From: an uncultured Bacteroidales bacterium
GTDB taxonomy: Bacteria; Bacteroidota; Bacteroidia; Bacteroidales; Paludibacteraceae
DNA length: 64,000 nt
NCBI GenBank assembly: GCA_946186915.1
Contig: CAMHOY010000004.1
Span: 62,001-126,000 of the forward strand
Direction of reading: 5' to 3'
Notes under the pieces: model-generated
What the model saw: only the letters and a program-made list of their open reading frames with translations
The model's database searches: none
Told to the model about the DNA's origin: nothing
Made by a program: the position numbers and the translations under genes
Shown here: piece after piece, positions 40,651 through 49,004 of the stretch
Layout of the letters: each line of letters starts with the position of its first letter
Numbering within the stretch: position 1 is the first letter of the stretch

Positions 40651-42042
40651 GTGAAAATCCTTCTTTCGCTTATATTATCGATTAACTTTCTGACGAGCCA
40701 TCCGTTAACCGGACAGGCGAATATGTCCGTGTTGGTGCAGAACCTGAATACGGGCGAGGTGATAGACAGTTATCGCGCAGACAAAGTGGTACCACCGGCA
40801 TCGGTGATGAAGTTACTGACGACCGGTGCTGCATTGGAGATGTTGGGTCCCGGCTATCGTTTTCCTACCGTATTAGAGTACACCGGATCGATAGAGAACG
40901 GGGTGTTACGCGGTGACTTGTTTATTCACGGCAGTTGTGATCCTTCGCTGGGTTGGAAAGGCCGAACGGCTTTCTTGGACCAATGGGTGAAAGCGGTGCA
41001 GAAAGCCGGAATCAGAAAGATTGAAGGTGCCGTGATAGCCGACATGACGCTTCTGGACGGCGATGCGCAGAACCCCAACTGGCTCTGTGAGGACGCGGGA
41101 AACTATTATGCCCCGGGTATCTTTGGCGTCAATTACTACGGTAACACGATGAATATCGTGCTGCAGAGCGGTGAACCGGGCAGTGTAGCGAGAGTGATCA
41201 AGACCGAGCCGGAAGTAGAAGATATCGTCTTCATCAATCGTATCCGATGTGACAAGATCCAATACGACGGTGCTTTTGTAAGCGGTTTGCCATACAGCCG
41301 CGAGCGCTACCTGACAGGAGCCGTGCCGTCTAACTTGGGTACTTTCGGTGTGAAAGGAGACTTGCCGAACCCCGGATTGCTGTTGGCGCGTCATTTCACG
41401 GCACGTCTGCGCGAAGCGGGAGTGGCGGTGAAGCGAGATGCCACTTTTGAAGCCGATTATAATCCGTTGTCGCCTCCTCGGACAGAATTGTATGTCCATT
41501 ATTCGGAACCGCTCTCGGAAATCATCAAAGAGACGAATGTCAATAGCAACAATCTGTATGCCGAGTCGCTTTTCCGCCATCTTGGAACACGCTATACCTT
41601 GCCGGGTACGATTCATAACAGTCAGGATCTACTGCGCGACTATTGGCGCCGCCGCGGTGTAGCTATTCAGAATGCGATCATCAAAGACGGCTGCGGTCTG
41701 GCTCCGCAAGATGCGGTGAGTGCACAGACGTTCGTACAAATGCTGACAGTAATGCTTCGCAGTCAGAATGTCGATGCATGGATGGCCTCGCTGCCGGTGA
41801 GCGGACAAAGCGGGACACTCAAGAGTCTTTGTCCGAAGACAGAACTGGAAGGACGTATTCATGCCAAGAGCGGAACGATAGCCGGCACGAAGAATTTCGC
41901 AGGATATATCGACATGCCCAACGGCGATACTTGGGTCTTTGCCATTCTCATCAATTCGGCACCTGGCAAAGCGAAGAATATACAGACGGTAATTCAGCAA
42001 TACCTGTTGGAGTTGGTAAAGAGTGAAAGAGTGAAAGAATGA
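40651..42042 (+). CDS. dacB: D-alanyl-D-alanine carboxypeptidase/endopeptidase (PBP4 type)
   Basis: The 463-residue protein has a signal peptide and the three penicillin-binding motifs: SVMK (in PPASVMKLLTTG), SNN (in NVNSNNLYAESLF) and KSGT (in HAKSGTIAGTKNFAGYI). It trims or cuts cross-links in peptidoglycan. A GTG start is used. It overlaps birA by four bases (ATGA). Confidence 0.93.
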   Translation: MKILLSLILSINFLTSHPLTGQANMSVLVQNLNTGEVIDSYRADKVVPPASVMKLLTTGAALEMLGPGYRFPTVLEYTGSIENGVLRGDLFIHGSCDPSLGWKGRTAFLDQWVKAVQKAGIRKIEGAVIADMTLLDGDAQNPNWLCEDAGNYYAPGIFGVNYYGNTMNIVLQSGEPGSVARVIKTEPEVEDIVFINRIRCDKIQYDGAFVSGLPYSRERYLTGAVPSNLGTFGVKGDLPNPGLLLARHFTARLREAGVAVKRDATFEADYNPLSPPRTELYVHYSEPLSEIIKETNVNSNNLYAESLFRHLGTRYTLPGTIHNSQDLLRDYWRRRGVAIQNAIIKDGCGLAPQDAVSAQTFVQMLTVMLRSQNVDAWMASLPVSGQSGTLKSLCPKTELEGRIHAKSGTIAGTKNFAGYIDMPNGDTWVFAILINSAPGKAKNIQTVIQQYLLELVKSERVKE

Positions 42043-42752
42043 AAGTTGAACGGACAGAGAGCACCAACACCCTGCTCAAAGACCTGATCGCCAGTGGTCA
42101 ACAGCCTGCGTTTATCTATGCGGATTACCAGACGGCAGGGCGCGGCCAGACTGGAAACGGATGGGAGAGTGAAGAGGGAAAGAACCTGTTGTGCTCGATA
42201 GTGTTGCCGCCGAGGCAGAACCTCTTTGAGTTGAATGTGGTTGTTGCCGTCGCTGTGCGGCGTTTGTTAGGCGAGGGGTTTACCATCAAGTGGCCGAACG
42301 ATATCTATTGGGGCGATAAGAAAATAGCCGGGATACTGATAGAGAACGCTATCATCGGGAATGAACTCCGGTACTCGATTGCAGGGATAGGACTGAATGT
42401 GAACCAGACGGAATGGAGAAGCGATGCCCCGAATCCTGTTTCGTTAAAGCAGCTGACAGGCAAGACGTACTCCATCGACGAGATGATGCAAGGATTGTAC
42501 GCCGAAGTGCAAAAGGCATTGCAGGAGGAAGTATGGGAGGAGTATAAAACGCATTTATACAGAAGAGAAGGGTTCTGGCCTTTCGTAGAAAGAGCAGTGA
42601 GTGTCGCGCCGACGATGAATGCCGGAAAAGGAATAGAGGGCGTGTTCATGGCGCAAATCCAAGATGTCTTGCCGACAGGCGAGATCGTGTTAAGAGACGA
42701 AAACAACAAAGAACGAATATATCATTTTAAACAAATACGATACGTATTATAA
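42039..42752 (+). CDS. birA: Biotin--[acetyl-CoA carboxylase] ligase
   Basis: The 237-residue protein is the ligase domain alone, without the DNA-binding domain of bifunctional BirA: GRGQTGNGWESEEGKNLL, KWPNDIYWGDKKIAGILIE and AGIGLNVNQ are the biotin/ATP site. It biotinylates carboxylase carrier subunits. The ATGA overlap with dacB suggests coupled translation. Confidence 0.94.
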   Translation: MKVERTESTNTLLKDLIASGQQPAFIYADYQTAGRGQTGNGWESEEGKNLLCSIVLPPRQNLFELNVVVAVAVRRLLGEGFTIKWPNDIYWGDKKIAGILIENAIIGNELRYSIAGIGLNVNQTEWRSDAPNPVSLKQLTGKTYSIDEMMQGLYAEVQKALQEEVWEEYKTHLYRREGFWPFVERAVSVAPTMNAGKGIEGVFMAQIQDVLPTGEIVLRDENNKERIYHFKQIRYVL

Positions 42753-42778
42753 TTTGTAATTTTAAATTTACTATCTAT

Positions 42779-43912
42779 ATGCAGACAATTATCATTACCG
42801 GCGGTGCCGGATTTATCGGAAGTCATGTGGTACGGTTGTTTGTGAACAAGTATCCGGACTATCGTATCATCAATCTGGATAAGTTGACGTACGCAGGTAA
42901 CCTGGCAAACCTGAAGGATATCGAAGACAAGCCGAACTACCGCTTTGTGCGCGCGGACATATGCGACTTTGACACGATTTATGCATTGATGCAAGAGGAA
43001 CATGTGACGGGTGTGATTCACTTGGCAGCAGAGAGTCATGTGGACCGCTCCATCAAAGATCCGTTCACTTTCGCGCGAACCAACGTGATGGGTACATTGT
43101 CGATGTTGCAGGCTGCAAAATTGTACTGGGAGAGCCTGCCGGAGAAATACGAAGGCAAGCGCTTCTATCATATATCCACCGATGAAGTGTACGGTGCCTT
43201 GGAGATGACTCATCCTGAAGGCATCGAACCGCCTTTCACCACCAAGGCCTCGTCCGGGGAACACCATCTTGCTTATGGTGAAGACTTTTTCTATGAGACG
43301 ACGAAATACAATCCTCATTCGCCCTATTCGGCATCGAAAGCATCGAGTGATCATTTCGTGCGTGCGTTTCATGATACCTACGGTATGCCGACGATCGTGA
43401 CGAACTGCTCGAACAACTACGGACCGTACCAGTTCCCAGAGAAACTCATTCCGTTGTTCATCAATAATATCCGTCATCGCAAACCACTTCCGGTGTACGG
43501 CAAGGGTGAGAACGTACGTGATTGGTTGTTCGTGGAGGATCACGCGCGCGCGATCGATATTATATATCATAAAGGAGTGATTGCCGAGACATACAACATC
43601 GGCGGTTTCAATGAATGGAAGAATATCGATATCATCAAGACGGTGATCAAGACTGTTGACCGATTGTTAGGCCGTCCGGAAGGTGCGGACCTGGACCTCA
43701 TTACCTATGTCACCGATCGCGCAGGACACGACATGCGCTATGCGATTGACTCCACGAAGTTACAGCGCGAACTTGGTTGGGAACCTTCGCTCCAATTCGA
43801 AGAAGGCATCGAGCGCACCGTACGCTGGTATCTCGACAATCAGGAGTGGCTCGATAATATCACCTCCGGTGAGTACGAGAAATACTACGAAGACATGTAT
43901 AAAAACCGCTGA
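42779..43912 (+). CDS. rfbB: dTDP-glucose 4,6-dehydratase
   Basis: The 377-residue short-chain dehydrogenase has GGAGFIGSH, HLAAESHVDRSI, STDEVYG and the catalytic YSASKASSDH. It makes dTDP-4-keto-6-deoxyglucose for rhamnose and related sugars. rfbA, rfbC and rfbD are not adjacent, so its pathway partners must lie elsewhere. Confidence 0.95.
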   Translation: MQTIIITGGAGFIGSHVVRLFVNKYPDYRIINLDKLTYAGNLANLKDIEDKPNYRFVRADICDFDTIYALMQEEHVTGVIHLAAESHVDRSIKDPFTFARTNVMGTLSMLQAAKLYWESLPEKYEGKRFYHISTDEVYGALEMTHPEGIEPPFTTKASSGEHHLAYGEDFFYETTKYNPHSPYSASKASSDHFVRAFHDTYGMPTIVTNCSNNYGPYQFPEKLIPLFINNIRHRKPLPVYGKGENVRDWLFVEDHARAIDIIYHKGVIAETYNIGGFNEWKNIDIIKTVIKTVDRLLGRPEGADLDLITYVTDRAGHDMRYAIDSTKLQRELGWEPSLQFEEGIERTVRWYLDNQEWLDNITSGEYEKYYEDMYKNR

Positions 43913-43924
43913 TTATAATATCCG

Positions 43925-43964
43925 GCGAATCAGAATCCGAATGCCTAAATGGCAGGCGATTCGC
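43925..43964. terminator. Stem-loop between convergent rfbB and araC-type genes
   Basis: GCGAATC/GATTCGC form an outer stem enclosing TGCC-TAAAT-GGCA. It sits in the 65-base convergent gap and could stop both transcripts, but there is no clear uridine tract on either strand. Confidence 0.4.
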
Positions 43965-43977
43965 AGCGCCAACTATC

Positions 43978-44823
43978 TCATCCGTTCCGATAAGCCTTAG
44001 GCGTGACACCTACGTGGCTCTTGAAGAATCGGTTGAAGAAGGCTACGTTGTCAAATCCCAAACTCAAAGCTATCTCTTTGATCTGCTGATTCGTTATCTT
44101 CAATTGCGACTTGGCGTCGGTGATGATGGCCTCAACGATAATATCTCCAGCTGTGCGGTCGCCGACAGACTTGATGGTGGAGCAGAGGTGGGGTAAAGTG
44201 AGACGCAGTGCATCGGCGTATTGGCTCACGTGATGCCATTCATGGTAATGTTGCAGTACGAGTTGGCAATAATCCTGGTATATCTCCGTCTTGCGGTCCA
44301 TCGGTTTGACGAGATACTCGTCTTGCTCATGCGCATACTTCGCGTAACTTGTCTGCAGCAGATTGAATATATGCACCATCTTCTCGGAGTCAAGCATGGT
44401 GGGCTCGGCATTCAGTGCCGCAACAATCGTATCATACATGGAGCATAGCACTTGGGCATGGTTCTCACTGATACTCAGTTTGGGAGAGTGCAGTTGAAGT
44501 GCTGAAAGCGACATGCGGTTGTTGATGGTATATTTCTCGAGGAACTTGCTTCCGAAAACAATCCAGTAAACCAGCGCATCGTCTGAGAACTCACGGATCA
44601 GCAAGAAACTGCCCGGCTCAAGGAGCAGTACATCGTTTGCTTTGAAATCGTATTCGGTAACATTAATCGTTGCATGCGCTGTTCCGCGAACGAGCAACGC
44701 ATATACGCCGCACGTGATCTTACACGGATAACGACCATACTCATTCATCAGTTTACCACTGGCATCACCGATCATATAATCGCCGTACGGGCAGTCAACA
44801 ATAGGGATATTATTCTCTTTCAT
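43978..44823 (-). CDS. AraC-family transcriptional regulator
   Basis: The start at MKENNIPIVD is chosen because it lies 27 bases from a consensus promoter; the longer frame runs through that promoter. The 281-residue protein has an N-terminal cupin-like domain (VRGTAHATINVTEYDF, LLLEPGSFLL) and a C-terminal AraC double helix-turn-helix with IKEIALSLGFDNVAFFNRFFKSHVGVTPKAYR. The ligand is unknown. It is divergent from the OmpA-family gene and could regulate it. Confidence 0.9.
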   Translation of the reverse strand: MKENNIPIVDCPYGDYMIGDASGKLMNEYGRYPCKITCGVYALLVRGTAHATINVTEYDFKANDVLLLEPGSFLLIREFSDDALVYWIVFGSKFLEKYTINNRMSLSALQLHSPKLSISENHAQVLCSMYDTIVAALNAEPTMLDSEKMVHIFNLLQTSYAKYAHEQDEYLVKPMDRKTEIYQDYCQLVLQHYHEWHHVSQYADALRLTLPHLCSTIKSVGDRTAGDIIVEAIITDAKSQLKITNQQIKEIALSLGFDNVAFFNRFFKSHVGVTPKAYRNG

Positions 44824-44849
44824 CTTAATAAAAGTATCAAAATCGCTTG

Positions 44850-44881
44850 CAAAGATAGTACTTTTTTTTGAACTATGCAAA
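44850..44881 (-). promoter_or_regulatory. Consensus promoter for the AraC-type gene
   Basis: TATCTTTG (plus strand 44850-44857) and TTTG (44878-44881) are exactly 20 bases apart on the minus strand. It is back to back with the promoter at 44917-44948. Confidence 0.85.
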
Positions 44882-44916
44882 TAAATCGTGTGTTTTTCAT
44901 AAAAAAGACAGCAGTA

Positions 44917-44948
44917 CTTGCATATATGCAAATTTTATTGTAATTTTG
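44917..44948 (+). promoter_or_regulatory. Promoter for the OmpA-family gene
   Basis: CTTG (44917-44920) and TAATTTTG (44941-44948) are 20 bases apart, 21 bases upstream of the start codon. Confidence 0.78.
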
Positions 44949-44969
44949 CACCGCAAAATTCAGTTACAT

Positions 44970-46568
44970 ATGAGACGTGTTATAAGTTTGTGTATTTTTT
45001 TGCCAATGGCTTTCGGTGCATGGGGGCAAGTCAAGTTACCGCAAGTGCGGTCGTTGGAGAGTCAGGGCTGGCAAGTGCAGCACTCCGTGATGAGTTGGGA
45101 TTCTCTGAGCATCTATTTTTCCGCTAGAGGTCCGCAGGATCACAGTTATGAACTTTATATGCTGCGTGCCGAGGGTTTCCGGTGGGGTAGTCCTGAGCGT
45201 ATTGTGGCGCTATGTACGGATGCAGATGAGTGCTGGCCAACGATTAGCAGTGATGAAGGGATGATACTTTACGTGGTGGAAAATCATATCTGGCGGGCAT
45301 GGTATCGCGGCGGCCAATGGACGGAGGCAGCGCCAATCATTATCACCAACGGGCATGATAACAAACCCCAACTGCTGGAGGATAACCATACGTTGCTTTT
45401 CGAGCGTCAAGAGGAGACCAAGAAAGGGAATGGACCTTGGCAATCTTGTACCGCTACTATGATAGATGATCACAACTGGACCTTTCCTCAGGTCTATACC
45501 GAACGTCCTCAGGCAAGCCCCATTTTGGCTTTAAGCGGAACGATTATTGATGCGAAGAGCGGACGACCGTTATCGAAGGGTCGTGTGATGGTATATGATG
45601 CCGTGAATGAGCAATTGAAGCAGACAGCACGCGTCCATCCGGCAACAGGACGTTGGCGTGTTGCCTTGGCAGCCAAACAGCAATATCGCATCGCGCTGAC
45701 TGCAGAAGGGTATTCATATCATTATATAGATGTACGTACGGACGCGCTCAGCGCGCGCGAAGAACGCGGAGTAGGAGAAATCACATTGAATAATAAGTTG
45801 GCACTGACGATTAACACGTACGATGCCGAGACACAGGATGTTCTCGCTTCCAAGAAGAGTGTGTTGCCGCTTCGCAAGATGCATGAGGTGGCGTTGGAGC
45901 ATCCGGGCTATGCTGATACATCGTTGATGGTGAACACCCTTCGACCGACTGTTTTTACAGAGACGGAGTTGGATATACCCCTGCATCCGAAAAAAAGCCT
46001 GCATCATTTTCGTGTGTCCAATAGGCAAGATAATACACCTGTGCCGGAGGCGACGTTGCGATTGAACGGTCAGGAGACGACCTTAGATACAGCGTTGCGT
46101 ATAGGTCGAGAGGCATCGCTGCAAGTATCTGCCCCCGGCTATCTTTTCTTCGACACATTGATTCACACAGGCAATGACACTCAGGAACGCATGGTTGAGG
46201 TAGGGTTGCAACCCTTGCAAAAAGACCTGGTGTTGCAGTTACGCAATATTCAATTTGAATACGCATCCTATGAATTGACAGAGAGTTCCAACACTGCTTT
46301 GGAAGCCTTGGCGCAATTGATGTTCATCAATCCCACACTCCGTATAGAACTCTCGGCTCATACCGACGATCAAGGTTCTGACCGTTATAACGATCGTTTG
46401 TCCACTTTGCGCGGGGAAGCGGTGACCAATTGGCTTGTTCAACGCGGCATAGATGGCCAACGAATGGAAGCTAAGGGATATGGTAAGCGTAAGCCATTGG
46501 TGCCTAATGATAGTGATGAGAACAGGGCATTGAACAGGCGAGTAGAGATTAAAGTGATTGAATTCTAA
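44970..46568 (+). CDS. OmpA-family protein with propeller-like and regulatory domains
   Basis: The start at MRRVISLCIF gives a signal peptide (cleavage near GAWGQ) and follows a consensus promoter. The 532-residue protein has a WD40/PD40-like region (about 25-190; DECWPTISSDEGMILYVV), a carboxypeptidase regulatory-like domain (about 195-290; LSGTIIDAKSGRPLSKGRVMV) and a C-terminal OmpA domain (about 420-532; LRIELSAHTDDQGSDRYND). This order is that of Bacteroidetes periplasmic peptidoglycan-binding proteins related to PorE of the type IX machinery. Confidence 0.88.
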   Translation: MRRVISLCIFLPMAFGAWGQVKLPQVRSLESQGWQVQHSVMSWDSLSIYFSARGPQDHSYELYMLRAEGFRWGSPERIVALCTDADECWPTISSDEGMILYVVENHIWRAWYRGGQWTEAAPIIITNGHDNKPQLLEDNHTLLFERQEETKKGNGPWQSCTATMIDDHNWTFPQVYTERPQASPILALSGTIIDAKSGRPLSKGRVMVYDAVNEQLKQTARVHPATGRWRVALAAKQQYRIALTAEGYSYHYIDVRTDALSAREERGVGEITLNNKLALTINTYDAETQDVLASKKSVLPLRKMHEVALEHPGYADTSLMVNTLRPTVFTETELDIPLHPKKSLHHFRVSNRQDNTPVPEATLRLNGQETTLDTALRIGREASLQVSAPGYLFFDTLIHTGNDTQERMVEVGLQPLQKDLVLQLRNIQFEYASYELTESSNTALEALAQLMFINPTLRIELSAHTDDQGSDRYNDRLSTLRGEAVTNWLVQRGIDGQRMEAKGYGKRKPLVPNDSDENRALNRRVEIKVIEF

Positions 46569-46572
46569 GCTT

Positions 46573-47979
46573 ATGAAACGATATTTTTTTCTATCTGTCT
46601 TTTGTTTTGCATGCTTGTGCGTGATGACACAAGAGAAATACAGTGTAGTATTGGAACAGAGCAAGCAACGAAGCCCCTACGAGGCTATTTATTTACTGAT
46701 GGATTACCAGCATTGGAAGCCGGAATTGCCGGCGGTGTACTATGAGATAGGTAATTATTGCTATGATTTGTTACCTACTCGCAACGCGTTGCATAACTAC
46801 GAGGAGTTGATGACCCTCCTCTATCAATCCCGTCTGTTTTATGGCAACTGTCTGCACTTTGCCAAAGACCAAAAACTGCCCGGATGGCAGTATAAAGAAA
46901 TAGCGGGAGATGCCAAGCGCATAGAGTATATCCAATTAGAACAATATATTCGTCCACGCTTGGCAGAGATTAAACGTCAACAGACGGCCTGCGACTCTAT
47001 TCACAATAGTTTCGTGCGGATGGCAGAGCGCTATAATAACTGTCAGTCTCTCTTTGCGAATTTCCTGACGCGTTATACTAGAGAAAAGACCGCGCACTTA
47101 CAGTTAAAGCCCGAAGAGCGTACGATGTTAGTGCGTCTTCAACAGACAGCAGACAGTTTGGAGCAGGACATAGAGACCTATCAACAGGCATTGGCCCTGC
47201 AGGCAATCGAAGGTTATACCCCTACTTTCCGAAAAGAGGAGATTGTGCTTTACCGTCTGGATGGCTTGACGCATACAGACTTTCTGCAAAATGACATTGC
47301 GCTATGGGATTATAGTCAATGGGTAAGTAAGTTCTTGGACGAGCAGGAAAACGTCTATGAGCGTTTGTATTCAGACTTGGCAAAAGAGAAAAAACAATTA
47401 GAGAAACAAACGGCGCGCTACCTCTCCGGTCAATCTATATCCGGGAAGACGGATGGATCTTTGATGGGACGTTGTGCTCGTTTAGGCCTACATACGCCGA
47501 TGACGGATTCTATTCAGTCAATGCAACAACTTGTGCGACACGGCGCTGCAGAACAGTCGATCGCCAAGACACCCCAACCACAGAATATCCGCGAGTTCAT
47601 TCCTGTTTTGCAAGTCGCAATGACCGCCTACTCGGCTATGCCGGACAGTGCACAACAGTTGATGATAAATCATATCATTGAGATGGCAGAGCCGTTGCGT
47701 ATCCAGCATCAAGCGACCTATACTCATCCTGTCTCGGGAGAGGAGATGCACTACATGCCTCAAGGAGGCGAGAAGGTACTTTGTTTACTACCTGACGATA
47801 ACGCCTTCCGCTGTGTAGTGTATAATGAGCACGGAACACGGGTGTTGATGTTGACTCGTGAGATGGAATTTCAACGTGCACTCTTATGGATAGAGGCCGA
47901 GCAGCCGCTTGTGTGCACTAAGATCACCGGTGGTCAATGGGCACTTGTGACCGATAAAAACCTTTATTTCTTAGAATAA
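46573..47979 (+). CDS. Exported helical protein of unknown function
   Basis: The start at MKRYFFLSVF gives a signal peptide (about 1-19). The 468-residue protein is largely helical with coiled-coil segments (about 105-230 and 255-285; e.g. RLQQTADSLEQDIETYQQAL). I recognised no family. It is four bases after the OmpA-family gene and its stop overlaps the aroB start by one base, so an envelope role with the OmpA-family protein is likely and co-translation with aroB is incidental or coupled. Confidence 0.75.
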   Translation: MKRYFFLSVFCFACLCVMTQEKYSVVLEQSKQRSPYEAIYLLMDYQHWKPELPAVYYEIGNYCYDLLPTRNALHNYEELMTLLYQSRLFYGNCLHFAKDQKLPGWQYKEIAGDAKRIEYIQLEQYIRPRLAEIKRQQTACDSIHNSFVRMAERYNNCQSLFANFLTRYTREKTAHLQLKPEERTMLVRLQQTADSLEQDIETYQQALALQAIEGYTPTFRKEEIVLYRLDGLTHTDFLQNDIALWDYSQWVSKFLDEQENVYERLYSDLAKEKKQLEKQTARYLSGQSISGKTDGSLMGRCARLGLHTPMTDSIQSMQQLVRHGAAEQSIAKTPQPQNIREFIPVLQVAMTAYSAMPDSAQQLMINHIIEMAEPLRIQHQATYTHPVSGEEMHYMPQGGEKVLCLLPDDNAFRCVVYNEHGTRVLMLTREMEFQRALLWIEAEQPLVCTKITGGQWALVTDKNLYFLE

Positions 47980-49004
47980 TGATTTGTACAGATCTTATAA
48001 AAGCCATTGAGTCTATTGCCGCGCGATATGAGGCGCAGCAGGTAGGCATCGTGTCAGATGCTGCAGTGGTGTTAGATGCAGTCACTTCGCGGTATCCTAC
48101 CCTTCGGATTGCGGTGAGCGAGGAGGATAAGTCTTTAGAGACAGTGCAACAGATATGGGATTTTCTCTTTGCGCACGGCATCACGCGCCGCGGATTGTTG
48201 ATATGTATCGGTGGAGGCGTGTTGACGGATATAGGTGGTTTTGCGGCAGCTACGTACAAGCGAGGCATCGACTATGTGAATGTACCGACGACTTTATTGG
48301 CGATGATTGACGCTTCTTCAGGCGGAAAGACCGGTATCAACTACGGCGGGCTGAAGAATAGTATCGGTTGTTTTGCTCCACCGGTAGAGACACTAATATG
48401 TCCGGATTGGCTAAAGAGTTTGCCTGCCAACCAATGGCTTAGTGGGTTCGGCGAAATGCTTAAGACGGGATTAGTGAGCGAATCCTCCCTATGGTACCAC
48501 TTGCTGCGGTATGACCTGGAAAATATGGATAGCGAGGCGTTGAAACCGCTGATAGCACAGTGCGTAGCGGCTAAAAAGCGCATCGTGGAGGCGGACCCTA
48601 AAGAGGAAGGTTTGCGTAAGGTGCTGAATTTCGGTCATACTTTCGGACATGCTCTGGAAGAAATCAGCATTCAGAAGTCAGATGTCAGTTCTCCGCCTCT
48701 TTTGCATGGATATGCCGTGGTGTACGGGATGATAGCGGAGTTATATTTGAGTGTGGTAAAACTCGGTTGTCCGAAAGAGCCCCTACAACAGTTGACGCAA
48801 GTCATGCTGCATTATTACGGCAAGCCGCAATGCAAGTGTTCCGATCGCGAGGCCCTGGTGGCATTGATGCAACAGGATAAAAAGAACGAGCGCACAGCTC
48901 AAATCAACTGCACGCTCATTCAGGATATAGGTTCACCCCTCATCAATCAGGTTATCACACCTGAAGAGGCGCACGAAGCCTTAGAGTATCTTTTCTCCCT
49001 GTAA
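47979..49004 (+). CDS. aroB: 3-dehydroquinate synthase
   Basis: The 341-residue protein has the NAD-binding GGGVLTDIGGFAAATYKRG, SSGGKTGIN and metal-site NFGHTFGHALEE motifs of AroB. It makes dehydroquinate from DAHP in the shikimate pathway. The start overlaps the preceding stop (TAATG). Its 3' end overlaps the convergent exported-protein gene by 24 bases. Confidence 0.94.
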   Translation: MICTDLIKAIESIAARYEAQQVGIVSDAAVVLDAVTSRYPTLRIAVSEEDKSLETVQQIWDFLFAHGITRRGLLICIGGGVLTDIGGFAAATYKRGIDYVNVPTTLLAMIDASSGGKTGINYGGLKNSIGCFAPPVETLICPDWLKSLPANQWLSGFGEMLKTGLVSESSLWYHLLRYDLENMDSEALKPLIAQCVAAKKRIVEADPKEEGLRKVLNFGHTFGHALEEISIQKSDVSSPPLLHGYAVVYGMIAELYLSVVKLGCPKEPLQQLTQVMLHYYGKPQCKCSDREALVALMQQDKKNERTAQINCTLIQDIGSPLINQVITPEEAHEALEYLFSL

